Part shown: positions 16,784 through 25,171 of the stretch, piece by piece | How the letters are laid out: every line of letters begins with the position of its first letter | Numbering within the stretch: the stretch's first letter is position 1 | NCBI RefSeq assembly: GCF_024599655.1 | Contig: NZ_CP102247.1 | Location: 2,356,001 to 2,420,000, forward strand | DNA: 64,000 bases | Origin: Enterobacter asburiae | Lineage (GTDB): Bacteria > Pseudomonadota > Gammaproteobacteria > Enterobacterales > Enterobacteriaceae | Direction: 5' to 3' | Translations under genes and position numbers: made by a program | The notes under the pieces: generated by a model | Seen by the model: only the letters and a program-made list of their open reading frames with translations | Databases searched by the model: none | What the model was told of the DNA's origin: nothing

Positions 16784-16999
16784 TTACAAAGGTGCGTTTT
16801 GCCCGCTGACGACGTAGTTAATGGTCTGCTGGTAGATGTCACTGAGGATGTCATTATCCGTGGATTCCACCCACTTGGTGAGTTCCATCAAAATGTCATC
16901 TTCAGTCACAGCACCGTGCTCGGCGTGAAGACCCTGCGCAATCGCGTTAACGAGTTCAGGTTGTGCTGCTGTGGTATTAGCCGGGTAATAAGTAAACAT
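16784..16999 (-). CDS. bdm: Biofilm-dependent modulation protein Bdm
   Basis: A 71-residue protein beginning MFTYYPANTTAAQPELVNAI, essentially the E. coli Bdm sequence over its full length. In E. coli bdm is osmotically induced, is controlled by the Rcs system, and influences flagellar gene expression; its mRNA is an RNase III target. The longer upstream frame (33 codons) lacks a ribosome-binding site and similarity, whereas GGAGGCAGC precedes the chosen ATG. It lies between sra and the region leading to osmC. Confidence 0.93.
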   Translation of the reverse strand: MFTYYPANTTAAQPELVNAIAQGLHAEHGAVTEDDILMELTKWVESTDNDILSDIYQQTINYVVSGQNAPL

Positions 17000-17190
17000 G
17001 CTGCCTCCGTGTCGTTGTCTGTTTAATGGTACGGCTCGCAAAAAATTTAATTCACAAACAGAATGGCAAATATTTTCCCGGTTGTGGTTCAGATTCATCT
17101 TAGAAATAAAAATGACATAAGTGCATGCTTTTATGCGCTTTTAAACGGTGTGGCTATATCGACGGGTAACGGCGGGGATATTTTGGCGGT

Positions 17191-17228
17191 GCTCCTGCTA
17201 TCACGGAAATATAGCAGGAGCTGTTTTT
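17191..17228 (+). terminator. Strong hairpin followed by T-run on the plus strand, with no plus-strand gene upstream
   Basis: A perfect 11-bp inverted repeat (GCTCCTGCTAT/ATAGCAGGAGC, 9-nt loop) is followed on the plus strand by TGTTTTT. The only nearby gene end is that of the minus-strand gene at 17232, for which no T-run follows. It may serve that gene's 3' end simply as a stable hairpin, or terminate an unannotated plus-strand RNA. The remaining 17000-17190 stretch shows no coding potential. Confidence 0.5.
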
Positions 17229-17231
17229 AAA

Positions 17232-18083
17232 TTACCACTTCATTTCGCCGGTATTCACCTTCGCGCTTAATTCCAGCGAGCTCTCTTCCGCCAGGCCCGG
17301 ATACTGTTTTTTCAGGGTGCTGATGACGCCTGCTGAATCTTTGTGCGCGGATAAGGCCTTGTCAAAGCGCTGCAGATAGTCGCGGGTAAAATCAATCGCG
17401 CCAGTCCCGGCGGGTGGCGTGCCAAGATAGTGGCCCGGGATCACGCGTTCTGGCTTGTGCGCGGCCATAGCCTGCAGAGTGTCCTGCCACTGCTTACGAC
17501 TTTCCGGGGTCTGGGTGTCTGCCGTCCAGACGTGAATGCCCCAGGCTACCCCAGTGCCGCCGAGGATCGTTTTCGCGGACGGGATCCACACATAGGCCGC
17601 GTAGCTGTCCGGCTGCTCGATATCGACCTTTTCCCCGTCAACCATGAACGTGGTGGAGGCAAGCACCTGCGGGACGACCAGCTCCGTTGGCGCGCCGTCC
17701 TTCATCTGCGGGCCCCAGTAGGCGAGCTTGGCGTCTTTGGTGGCTTTGATGTGGTCAACCACATGCTGCGTGGCCACCACTTTGGCATTCGGGAAGGCTT
17801 CGACCAGCGGCTGCAGGCCAAAATAGAAATCCGGATCGCCGGAGGTGATCACAATCTTATTCAGGGTTTTACCGCTGCGGCGAATTTTCTCTACCAGCGC
17901 TTCGCCATCCTTCACGCTGAACTGCGCGTCAAACAGCACCGCCTCTTTCGGGCCGGAAACCAGCGTGGAGGAGACCGGGAAAATGCCTTTTTCCTGCGGG
18001 TTATAGGTATCAATGGTCAACGGCGCGGCAAAAACAGCCGGCGTGATAAGGGTGGAAAGCAGGGCAAGGTGAGTGAGTTTCAT
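17232..18083 (-). CDS. Secreted metallo-beta-lactamase-fold protein lacking the canonical metal motif
   Basis: A 283-residue protein with a signal peptide (MKLTHLALLSTLITPAVFA, cleavage before APL). The MBL-fold layout is recognisable: the N-terminal sandwich with SSTLVSGPKEAVLFDAQFS, then a loop where HxHxDH is expected. That loop reads SGDPDFYFGLQPL, keeping only the aspartates. A downstream His is kept in VIPGHYLG. Loss of the first metal ligands suggests an altered or non-metal enzyme. It is divergent from a LysR gene 110 nt away that probably controls it. The other MBL protein in this window (52847-53833) keeps the full motif. Substrate unknown. Confidence 0.7.
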   Translation of the reverse strand: MKLTHLALLSTLITPAVFAAPLTIDTYNPQEKGIFPVSSTLVSGPKEAVLFDAQFSVKDGEALVEKIRRSGKTLNKIVITSGDPDFYFGLQPLVEAFPNAKVVATQHVVDHIKATKDAKLAYWGPQMKDGAPTELVVPQVLASTTFMVDGEKVDIEQPDSYAAYVWIPSAKTILGGTGVAWGIHVWTADTQTPESRKQWQDTLQAMAAHKPERVIPGHYLGTPPAGTGAIDFTRDYLQRFDKALSAHKDSAGVISTLKKQYPGLAEESSLELSAKVNTGEMKW

Positions 18084-18193
18084 GCTGTTGTCTCTGTTGT
18101 TCAGTAATGTGTCTATTGTACGGATATTCGCATTTGCCAGAATTCCTGAAACAAGACATGCTTAGTTTCATAAATCGAGCAAATGGAGCTTTT

Positions 18194-19069
18194 ATGGATC
18201 GCGTTATCGCCGCTCAGGTTTACAACCGGATATGCGAGCTGGGAAGTTTGAGCGCGGCGGCCCGCGCGTTGGGCATTTCCCGACCGATGGTGAGTCGCTA
18301 CCTTGAACAAATGGAGAAGTGGGCGGGAACGCGGCTGGTAAACCGCTCCACGCGCAAGCTGACGCTGACCGCAGCAGGGGAAAAGGTGCTGCAAAAAACG
18401 CGGACGCTCTCGCAAATTTCGCAGGAAATTGAAGGTCAGTCGGAGAAAGACTTGCCGTCCGGCACGCTGCGGGTGGCCTGCGCGCACTTTACCGCCATGC
18501 ACCTGATTGCGCCGGTCCTGCCCGGCCTGCTCTCGCGTTACCCGCAGCTGCGCATTGAGCTGGACGTGAATAACCACCCGGTCAGCCTGGTGGGAGAGCG
18601 CATTGACGTCGCCGTGCGCATTACCGACAACCCTGAACCCGGCATGATCGCCCGCCGGCTGGGGGAGTGTCGGTCGGTGCTCTGCGCCTCGCCGGACTAT
18701 CTTGCACAGCACGGTACCCCCGTCAGCCCCGAAGAATTAGCGCAGCACAACTGCCTGCACTACAGCTTTTTCGCCGGGCAGTCCTGGCACTTCCTGACGC
18801 CGGAAGGGGAAAGCCTGAGCGTGGCCGTCAGCGGCAACCTGAGCGCCAGCATCTCTTCGCTGCTGATGGACGCGGCTATTAAGCACTGCGGTATCGCCAT
18901 GCTGCCGGAGCGCGAAGCCTCTGCCGCGCTGGAACAGGGATTACTGGTGCCGGTGCTGGAGGCGCTTGAGCCGAAACCGCTTGCCATCCATGGCATTTAT
19001 CAGTCCCGGGAATACCAGCCTGCCGCGCTGCGCGTGTTCCTCGACGAACTGTCGCGCTACCTGGCATAA
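18194..19069 (+). CDS. LysR-family transcriptional regulator
   Basis: A 291-residue LysR protein. The N-terminal winged helix (residues 1-60) contains the helix-turn-helix GSLSAAARALGISRPMVSRYLEQME. The C-terminal effector domain has the periplasmic-binding fold seen in CrgA/DsdC-like members. ATG 18194 follows TGGAGC; the frame is open 29 codons further upstream but without a ribosome-binding site. Divergent from the MBL-fold gene at 17232-18083, hence its likely target, with the shared 110-nt region as operator. Confidence 0.85.
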   Translation: MDRVIAAQVYNRICELGSLSAAARALGISRPMVSRYLEQMEKWAGTRLVNRSTRKLTLTAAGEKVLQKTRTLSQISQEIEGQSEKDLPSGTLRVACAHFTAMHLIAPVLPGLLSRYPQLRIELDVNNHPVSLVGERIDVAVRITDNPEPGMIARRLGECRSVLCASPDYLAQHGTPVSPEELAQHNCLHYSFFAGQSWHFLTPEGESLSVAVSGNLSASISSLLMDAAIKHCGIAMLPEREASAALEQGLLVPVLEALEPKPLAIHGIYQSREYQPAALRVFLDELSRYLA

Positions 19070-19076
19070 GAAGGGA

Positions 19077-20036
19077 TTACTTCGCCTTTAGCCAGGGAGA
19101 TGCCGTGCTCCAGAAAATAATATCGGCACCGAGATAACTTTCGCCGAAGCGGACAAATTCCGCTTTGGTGAACGGTTTTCCGGTCTGTGGATCCTTATAG
19201 GTCAGGGTCGGTTCCTGAACCGCCATGGCGATGAGCGGTAGCGTCTGTTTATTTTTATGGAAGAAGGGATAGGCATTCTTCATGTGCGCCTTGCGGTTGG
19301 GAACAATGTCTGGCCCGCCCAGACCGACATTGTTGGCGCTGGCATACGCAAACAGACGCCCCATGTAGTTGTGGTCATTATCCCATTCGCACGGCCAGAA
19401 GTTCACGTATTGCACCACGTGTGATTTCTGAAAAGCCTTTCGTGCAAAGGCCAGGTTTTCCATTTCACCCGCGAAATAGCTGTCGCAGGTAAACCCGGCG
19501 GGGGGATTTTTTTCGTCGATATCAATGGCGGTTTCGGGCAGGTTTACCCCATACACCTCGCCATCAAAGCGCTTCGCGAGGGCGGCCAGCAGCGCCTGAT
19601 AGCGCTCGCGCACGGCAGGATCCCACTGACGCGCCACCCATCCTGAACCGACTGGCTTGCCTTCGCCGGGGTTATCGAACTGCGGCGCAATCCCGCCGCC
19701 ATATCGCTTATCGTGCATCAGATAGTCCGGCACGTAGCGGGCGTCCGGCTCAAAGAAACGATCCTGGATTTGAATAAAGAGCTTTTTTCGGGCGGACTTA
19801 ACGCGCGCCAGATCCTGTTCAATCCGCGAGAAGTCATAGCTGTCCTTCTCGGGTTCCAGCAGGCGCCAGTTGTAAACGATCTGCACGCCGCCGATATCGC
19901 TTCGAGCAACAAGCGGGAACGCCGCGTCGAGATCGCCCGAGCTAGTATAGATAAAGTCCTCCGGCGTTTTCGCCAGTGAAGAGAGCGACAGAGCCAGCGT
20001 GGTTAGGGCAACGGCCATCCTGATTTTTAGCGCCAT
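19077..20036 (-). CDS. Secreted TIM-barrel glycoside-hydrolase-like protein
   Basis: A 319-residue protein with a signal peptide (MALKIRMAVALTTLALSLSSLA, then KTPEDF). The mature part reads as a TIM barrel of the retaining glycosidase clan. The strand-4 region GEVYGVNLPETAID offers a candidate acid/base Glu, and the strand-7-like AMAVQEPTL offers a candidate nucleophile Glu. Aromatic-rich segments such as VQYVNFWPCEWDNDHNYMG could line a sugar site. I cannot name the family or substrate. It is convergent with the LysR gene at its 3' side and divergent from osmC. The chosen ATG follows GGATAATG in a weak ribosome-binding context, and the upstream extension has no signal-peptide character. Confidence 0.6.
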   Translation of the reverse strand: MALKIRMAVALTTLALSLSSLAKTPEDFIYTSSGDLDAAFPLVARSDIGGVQIVYNWRLLEPEKDSYDFSRIEQDLARVKSARKKLFIQIQDRFFEPDARYVPDYLMHDKRYGGGIAPQFDNPGEGKPVGSGWVARQWDPAVRERYQALLAALAKRFDGEVYGVNLPETAIDIDEKNPPAGFTCDSYFAGEMENLAFARKAFQKSHVVQYVNFWPCEWDNDHNYMGRLFAYASANNVGLGGPDIVPNRKAHMKNAYPFFHKNKQTLPLIAMAVQEPTLTYKDPQTGKPFTKAEFVRFGESYLGADIIFWSTASPWLKAK

Positions 20037-20151
20037 ATCATTATCCTTTTTGTCGGTACAGCAGGTGAAAGTCCTGGAATTGTCTGTGTTCCAGGGTGGG
20101 CCAGATGCGTAGTCTATACTTAACCCTTTGTAAGCCAAAAGGAGAGCAAGA

Positions 20152-20580
20152 ATGACTATTCATAAGCACGGTTCGGCACACTGGTCTGGCGACATTAAGC
20201 GCGGAAAAGGAACGGTTTCCACAGAGAGCGGCGTTCTCAATCAACAGCCTTATGGTTTCAATACCCGCTTTGAGGGTGAAAAGGGGACCAACCCCGAAGA
20301 GCTGATTGGCGCGGCACATGCGGCCTGCTTCTCAATGGCGCTGTCGCTGATGCTCGGGGAAGCGGGCTATACCGCCGACTCCATTGATACTACGGCGGAC
20401 GTCTCTCTGGATAAAACCGACGGCGGCTTTGCCATCACTAAGGTTGCCCTGAAAAGCAAGGTGACCGTTCCAGGCATCGCCCCCCAGCAGTTCGATGGCA
20501 TTATTCAGAAAGCAAAAGCGGGCTGTCCGGTATCACAGCTCCTGAAAGCCGAGATTACCCTGGACTATAAGCTTAACTAA
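20152..20580 (+). CDS. osmC: Osmotically inducible peroxiredoxin OsmC
   Basis: A 142-residue protein matching E. coli OsmC along its length. The redox-active cysteines are C59 (AAHAACFSMAL) and C125 (KAGCPVSQL). OsmC reduces organic hydroperoxides and is induced by osmotic stress and in stationary phase. AAAAGGAGAG lies directly before the ATG. A TCTATACTT about 40 nt upstream is a plausible -10 element of the RpoS-dependent promoter type known for osmC. In E. coli osmC sits between bdm and ddp, as here. Confidence 0.95.
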   Translation: MTIHKHGSAHWSGDIKRGKGTVSTESGVLNQQPYGFNTRFEGEKGTNPEELIGAAHAACFSMALSLMLGEAGYTADSIDTTADVSLDKTDGGFAITKVALKSKVTVPGIAPQQFDGIIQKAKAGCPVSQLLKAEITLDYKLN

Positions 20581-20584
20581 GCCC

Positions 20585-20605
20585 CAGCCGGGTTCGCGCC
20601 CGGCT
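20585..20605. terminator. Hairpin between convergent osmC and LysR genes
   Basis: AGCCGGG and CCCGGCT form a 7-bp GC-rich stem with a 7-nt loop directly after the osmC stop, and the stem reaches the stop of the convergent LysR gene. There is no clear T-run, so the terminator role is tentative. Confidence 0.5.
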
Positions 20606-21509
20606 ACCCCTTCAGCGCGGCGGGGAACACCCCCGCCAGCCAGGCGATAAAGACCTTCAGTCTGTGCGTCAAATGCCGGTTCTGCGGGTAAACCACATGA
20701 AACGGATAGGCGGCAGGGCGCCAGTCGCCCAGGATCGCCGTCAGCGTTCCCGCCTGCAAATATGACTTTGCGGAATACTCAAAGGTCTGAACGATCCCCA
20801 GCCCCGCCGCGGCAGCCGCCAGATGGGCATTACTTTCATTGACGCCGAAATAGTGCGGAATAGTAATCTCCAGCGCCTCGCCGTTCTGCCGGAAGCGAAA
20901 CGGAAATGCCCGTCCGGTGACGGGAGAGAGATAGCTAATGAGCTTGTGGCCGTTGCACAGCTCCTGCGGATAGGCCGGGACGCCATGATTTTTCAGGTAA
21001 CCGGGCGTCGCGCAGGTGACCATTTCGGCGTTACCGAGATGACGGGCGATCAGGGTCGAGTCGTCCAGCGGCCCGCCGCGGATCACACAGTCTACGTTAC
21101 CGCTGATGAGATCGACCGGCCGGTCGGCCACGCCAAGGTCGATGCGGATATCCGGATAGCGCCGCATAAATTCCGGAAGTAGGGGGATGAGCACGTCCCG
21201 GGCGGTGGAGCCGCCCACGTCAACCCGCAAATGCCCTTTTGGCGTCGCGCGGGAAACGCGAAACGAGGTGTCGATGTCTTCGATATCAATCAGCACTCTG
21301 AGCGCTTTTTCATAGTATTCCATCCCTTCAGGCGTCGCGACCACCCGGCGAGTCGTCCGGTGCAGGAGACGTATCTCCAGGTGCGACTCTAGCGATTTAA
21401 CCAGCTTGCTCAGCGTGGCGATCGGCATATTCAGCGAGTCCGCCGCGCGGGTAAAACTGCCTGACTCCACGACCCGCGTAAAAGCGCGCATCGCCATGAG
21501 CTGGTCCAT
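20604..21509 (-). CDS. LysR-family transcriptional regulator
   Basis: A 301-residue LysR protein of the CrgA-like group. The helix-turn-helix is GSFTRAADSLNMPIATLSKLVKSLE at residues 17-41, followed by RLLHRTTRRV. The effector domain carries the PDIRIDLGVADRPVDLI segment common to this group. It is divergent from an SDR oxidoreductase gene with 114 nt between the starts, so it probably regulates that gene and itself. CrgA-like members next to SDR genes often respond to aldehydes or quinones, but no ligand can be assigned. Confidence 0.87.
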   Translation of the reverse strand: MDQLMAMRAFTRVVESGSFTRAADSLNMPIATLSKLVKSLESHLEIRLLHRTTRRVVATPEGMEYYEKALRVLIDIEDIDTSFRVSRATPKGHLRVDVGGSTARDVLIPLLPEFMRRYPDIRIDLGVADRPVDLISGNVDCVIRGGPLDDSTLIARHLGNAEMVTCATPGYLKNHGVPAYPQELCNGHKLISYLSPVTGRAFPFRFRQNGEALEITIPHYFGVNESNAHLAAAAAGLGIVQTFEYSAKSYLQAGTLTAILGDWRPAAYPFHVVYPQNRHLTHRLKVFIAWLAGVFPAALKG

Positions 21510-21623
21510 GATGACCTCTGATTATTTCTGTAGGTGAATAGTCATTTTCTTTTTTGCCTGTTTTTCACTAATGGCGCAAGGGCTAAAGTTTGTCCAACGC
21601 AAACCCAACAAAAGGTAAATGAC

Positions 21624-22373
21624 ATGAACACGACTCTCTCAGGAAAAATCGCACTGGTCACCGGCGGCAGCACCGGTATTGGTCTTGCCACGGCGCAGGA
21701 GCTGGCGGCTCAGGGTGCGAAGGTATATATCACCGGGCGTCGCCAGGCCGAGCTGGACGCGGCGGTGGCTGAAATTGCTTCAACCGCGGTAGGCATTCGC
21801 GCGGACGTCTCTAAGCTTGCCGATCTGGATGAGGTCTATGCCCGGATAGCCAAAGAAGAAGGCCGTCTTGATATCCTGTTCGCCAACGCCGGTGGCGGCG
21901 ATATGCTGCCGCTGGGCGCGATCACCGAAGAGCAGTTTGACCGTATTTTCGGCACCAACGTTCGCGGTGTGCTGTTTACGGTGCAGAAGGCGCTGCCTCT
22001 GCTCTCCGCCGGATCGTCGATTATTCTGACCGGCTCGACGGTGTCCATTAAAGGAACGGCCAACTTCAGCGTCTACAGCGCCAGTAAGGCCGCCGTGCGC
22101 AACTTTGCCCGCTCCTGGGCGCTGGATTTGCAGGGCCGCGGGATCCGCGTCAACGTGGTGAGCCCGGGCCCGATCAAAACGCCAGGCCTCGGCGATCTGG
22201 TGCCGGAAGAACACCGTCAGGGGCTGTACGACGCGCTGGCCGCGCAGGTACCGCTGGGGCGTTTAGGCGCGCCGGGTGAGGTGGGTAAAGCGGTGGCGTT
22301 TCTGGCCTCCGACGCGGCCAGCTTTATCAACGCCACCGAGCTGTTCGTGGACGGCGGGATGGCACAAATCTAA
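21624..22373 (+). CDS. Short-chain dehydrogenase/reductase (SDR)
   Basis: A 249-residue classical SDR. The cofactor motif is TGGSTGIG at residues 14-21, followed by NAGGG near residue 87. The catalytic Ser lies in ILTGSTV and the Tyr-x-x-x-Lys in YSASK. The tail FVDGGMAQI is typical. The Arg-rich TGRR after strand 2 suggests NADPH preference. The start ATG follows AAAGG at a usable distance; the longer frame from 21534 runs through the divergent promoter region and is unlikely. Its last 4 nt overlap the convergent ddpF stop codon. Confidence 0.87.
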   Translation: MNTTLSGKIALVTGGSTGIGLATAQELAAQGAKVYITGRRQAELDAAVAEIASTAVGIRADVSKLADLDEVYARIAKEEGRLDILFANAGGGDMLPLGAITEEQFDRIFGTNVRGVLFTVQKALPLLSAGSSIILTGSTVSIKGTANFSVYSASKAAVRNFARSWALDLQGRGIRVNVVSPGPIKTPGLGDLVPEEHRQGLYDALAAQVPLGRLGAPGEVGKAVAFLASDAASFINATELFVDGGMAQI

Positions 22374-23299
22374 TCCAGACTGCGCCAGCAGCGGACGTTA
22401 CGGCCCTCGCGTGAGGGCTGTAACGGCTGGGGTCGCTCACACCCCTGCGTTGCCATCGGACAACGGTCGCGGAAAAAACAGCCTTCGGGCAGATGACGGT
22501 TGCCGGGAAGCTCCGTTTTGCGCAAGGCCAGATTTTCATCCAGCGGTTCACCTGTGCGGGGAACCGAGTCGAGCAACAGACGGGTATAGGGATGGCGCGG
22601 CTCGCCAAGCACCTGACCGGCGCTGCCCAGCTCCACAATCTGCCCGAGGTACATCACCGCCACCCGGTCGCTCATGTGTCTGACCACCGAGACGTTATGC
22701 GAAATTAACACGTAGGTCAGATTACGCTGCTGCTGCAGGTTCACCAGCAGGTTGAGGATTTGCGCCTGCACGGAGATATCCAGCGCGCTGGTGGGTTCAT
22801 CAAGCACGATAATATCGGGGTCGGACGAGAGCGCCCGGGCGATGGCGATGCGCTGGCGCTGCCCGCCGGAGAAGGCGTGCGGAAGCCTGTCGAGGTATTC
22901 CGGGCGAATGCCAACCTGCAGCGCCAGTTCCTCCGCAAGTTGACGACGCACGCGCTCGCTGCTGCGTTTCTGCACCCACACCGGCTCGGTGATGATGCGC
23001 CAGACCGGCAATCGCGGGTCGAGGGAGGAGAGCGGATCCTGAAACACCATCTGCATGCCGCCCGCGTGGTGCGCCCGCTGGCATGCCCCGGTGCTGGGCT
23101 TAAGCATGCCCATCAGCAGCTGGGCCAGCGTGCTTTTCCCGCAGCCGGATTCCCCGACAATGCCCAGCGTTTCCCCCCGACGGATCTGAAGATCGAGCCC
23201 GTTGAGAGCATGGACCTGTTCCGTTACGCGCCCCAGCCAGTTTTTACGCGCCGCAAAGTTCACGTGCACGCTATCCAGTTCCAGCAGTACATCAGACAT
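22370..23299 (-). CDS. ddpF: D-Ala-D-Ala ABC importer ATPase DdpF
   Basis: A 309-residue DppF-type ATPase: Walker A GESGCGKST near residue 53, signature FSGGQRQR, IVLDEPTSALD, and the C-terminal oligopeptide-transporter Cys motif (CFFRDRCPMATQGC) that in DppD/DppF proteins binds an Fe-S cluster. Position at the 3' end of the ddp operon identifies it as DdpF. The start overlaps the ddpD stop by 8 nt. I chose the ATG (MSDVLLELDSV) that follows GGGAGAAAC. Confidence 0.9.
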   Translation of the reverse strand: MSDVLLELDSVHVNFAARKNWLGRVTEQVHALNGLDLQIRRGETLGIVGESGCGKSTLAQLLMGMLKPSTGACQRAHHAGGMQMVFQDPLSSLDPRLPVWRIITEPVWVQKRSSERVRRQLAEELALQVGIRPEYLDRLPHAFSGGQRQRIAIARALSSDPDIIVLDEPTSALDISVQAQILNLLVNLQQQRNLTYVLISHNVSVVRHMSDRVAVMYLGQIVELGSAGQVLGEPRHPYTRLLLDSVPRTGEPLDENLALRKTELPGNRHLPEGCFFRDRCPMATQGCERPQPLQPSREGRNVRCWRSLD

Positions 23300-24278
23300 G
23301 GTGTTTCTCCCGTTGTGGATACCAGCAGGCAGCCTGTTGGCCTTCTGCCCCATTGGGCTGTAAGCGCGGCGTTTCGCTGCATTTCGCCCCGGCGGCAAAG
23401 CAGCGCTCGCGGAAGGCGCAACCCTGCGGAAGCTGGCTGAGGTTGGGCACCGTACCGGGGATGGCGGGAAGCAGGTCGCGCGGCTGGCCGTTTTCCGGGG
23501 CGCACTGCAGCAGGCCTATGGAATAGGGATGCACTGGGCGGTGGATCAGCGTTTGCGTGGCACCGCTCTCGATCACGCTGCCCGCATACATCACGTACAT
23601 TCTGTCGCAAAGCTGCGACACCACGGCCATATCATGGCTGATAAACAGCACCGAGGTACCGCTGGCCCGCGCCTTATGCTTCAGCAAGCGCAGCACCTGG
23701 AGCTGGACGGTAACGTCCAGCGCGGTGGTCGGCTCGTCGGCGATGATCAGCTCCGGCTCGCAGGAGAAGGCAAGGGCGATCATCACCCGCTGGCGCATAC
23801 CTCCTGACAGTTCAAACGGATAACGTTCCATGACCTGCTTCGCGTCCGGGATTTGCATCTCTTCCAGCAGGGTAATCGCCTTCTGCTGCGCCTCGCGCCG
23901 CGAAAGCGGCTGATGCTGGCGGATCACCTCCACCATCTGTTTGCCAATCCGCCGCGTCGGGTTGAGGGCGGTCATCGGCTCCTGAAAAATCATCGCCACT
24001 CGGGCTCCGCGCCACTGGCGAAGCTGCTTCTCGGACGCCGTCAGGACGTTTTCGCCGAGTAATTTCACCTGACCGTGGTGAATGCGGTAGCTCCCTTCCG
24101 GCAGCAGGCGCATGGCGAGCATGGCGGTCACGGATTTACCGGAACCGGATTCGCCCACCACGCCGACAATTTCGCCCCTGCCGATCTCCAGCGAGACGTG
24201 ATTAAGCGCGTGAACCTCACCGCGAAAAATCGGGAAGCTCAGGTGCAGGTCTTCAATACGTAATACCGGTTCGGTCAT
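23292..24278 (-). CDS. ddpD: D-Ala-D-Ala ABC importer ATPase DdpD
   Basis: A 328-residue DppD-type ATPase. It has Walker A GESGSGKSV near residue 38, the EPMTALNPTRRIG helical-domain motif, signature LSGGMRQR and IIADEPTTALD, and the C-terminal cysteine-rich motif CAFRERCFAAGAKC. Its ATG shares one base with the ddpC stop (TGATG). It pairs with DdpF as the motor of the dipeptide importer. Confidence 0.9.
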   Translation of the reverse strand: MTEPVLRIEDLHLSFPIFRGEVHALNHVSLEIGRGEIVGVVGESGSGKSVTAMLAMRLLPEGSYRIHHGQVKLLGENVLTASEKQLRQWRGARVAMIFQEPMTALNPTRRIGKQMVEVIRQHQPLSRREAQQKAITLLEEMQIPDAKQVMERYPFELSGGMRQRVMIALAFSCEPELIIADEPTTALDVTVQLQVLRLLKHKARASGTSVLFISHDMAVVSQLCDRMYVMYAGSVIESGATQTLIHRPVHPYSIGLLQCAPENGQPRDLLPAIPGTVPNLSQLPQGCAFRERCFAAGAKCSETPRLQPNGAEGQQAACWYPQREKHHV

Positions 24279-25171
24279 CACTGTTTTCCTCCTGACTTCG
24301 GATCCAGCAGATCGCGGATACCGTCGCCAAACAGGTTAAAGCCCACGGCGGTAATTAAAATCGCCGCACCGGGAAAGGCGCAGTACCACCACTGGTCCAG
24401 GACGTAGTTACGGCCCACGGCCACCATCGCCCCCCATTCGGCGGTGGGCTGCTGCGCGCCCAGGCCAATAAACCCCAGCGTGGCGGCCATCAGAATGGCG
24501 CTACCGATATCCAGCGAAGCTTGCACAATCAGCGGAGGCAGGGCGTTGCGCAGAATATGCCAGCGGATCAAATGCCAGCGGGACGCGCCAAACGTGCGGG
24601 CGGCCTGAACGTAGGTAAACTGGCGCACCACCAGGGTTTGCCCGCGCGCCAGGCGGACGTAAAACGGGATGCGGACAATCGCAATCGCCAGCATGGCGTT
24701 AAACAGGCTCGGACCGAGCGCGGCGGCCAGCGCCATGGTCAGCACCAGGGAGGGAATCGAGAGCATAATGTCCATCACCCGCATGATGATGGCGTCGCCG
24801 CGCCCGCCCAGCACGCCGGACAAACAGCCCAGCAGTGAGCCAATGCCGCCCGCAATCACCACGACCGCCAGCCCGGCGGTAATCGACTGCTGGCTGCCCG
24901 TCAGCACGCGGCTGAACAGGTCTCGTCCTACCTCATCGGTACCAAACCAGTGTTGCGCAGACGGCGCCTGCAGGCGGGCGGTAAGATCCAGCGCGTTCGG
25001 GTCATGCGGCACAATCCACGGCGAAGCCACCATCAGAAAGAGCATCGCAATCATAATGACGCCGCCAACGATCGTGAGCGGGCTTTGACGCAGCATCCAG
25101 AACAGCTTTGCCCAGTTGATGCGTTGTCTGGCGGTTTTAACCGTGACGGGCGTTTCCTGCGTTAACATCAT
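24278..25171 (-). CDS. ddpC: D-Ala-D-Ala ABC importer permease DdpC
   Basis: A 297-residue DppC-type permease: cytoplasmic N-terminus, a first helix at residues 32-52, the HWFGTDEVGRDLFSRVL segment, and an EAA-type loop (AARTFGASRWHLIRWHILRNALPPL). The ATG overlaps the ddpB stop by four bases (ATGA). A second ATG directly follows, so the exact start is uncertain by one codon. Confidence 0.9.
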   Translation of the reverse strand: MMLTQETPVTVKTARQRINWAKLFWMLRQSPLTIVGGVIMIAMLFLMVASPWIVPHDPNALDLTARLQAPSAQHWFGTDEVGRDLFSRVLTGSQQSITAGLAVVVIAGGIGSLLGCLSGVLGGRGDAIIMRVMDIMLSIPSLVLTMALAAALGPSLFNAMLAIAIVRIPFYVRLARGQTLVVRQFTYVQAARTFGASRWHLIRWHILRNALPPLIVQASLDIGSAILMAATLGFIGLGAQQPTAEWGAMVAVGRNYVLDQWWYCAFPGAAILITAVGFNLFGDGIRDLLDPKSGGKQ

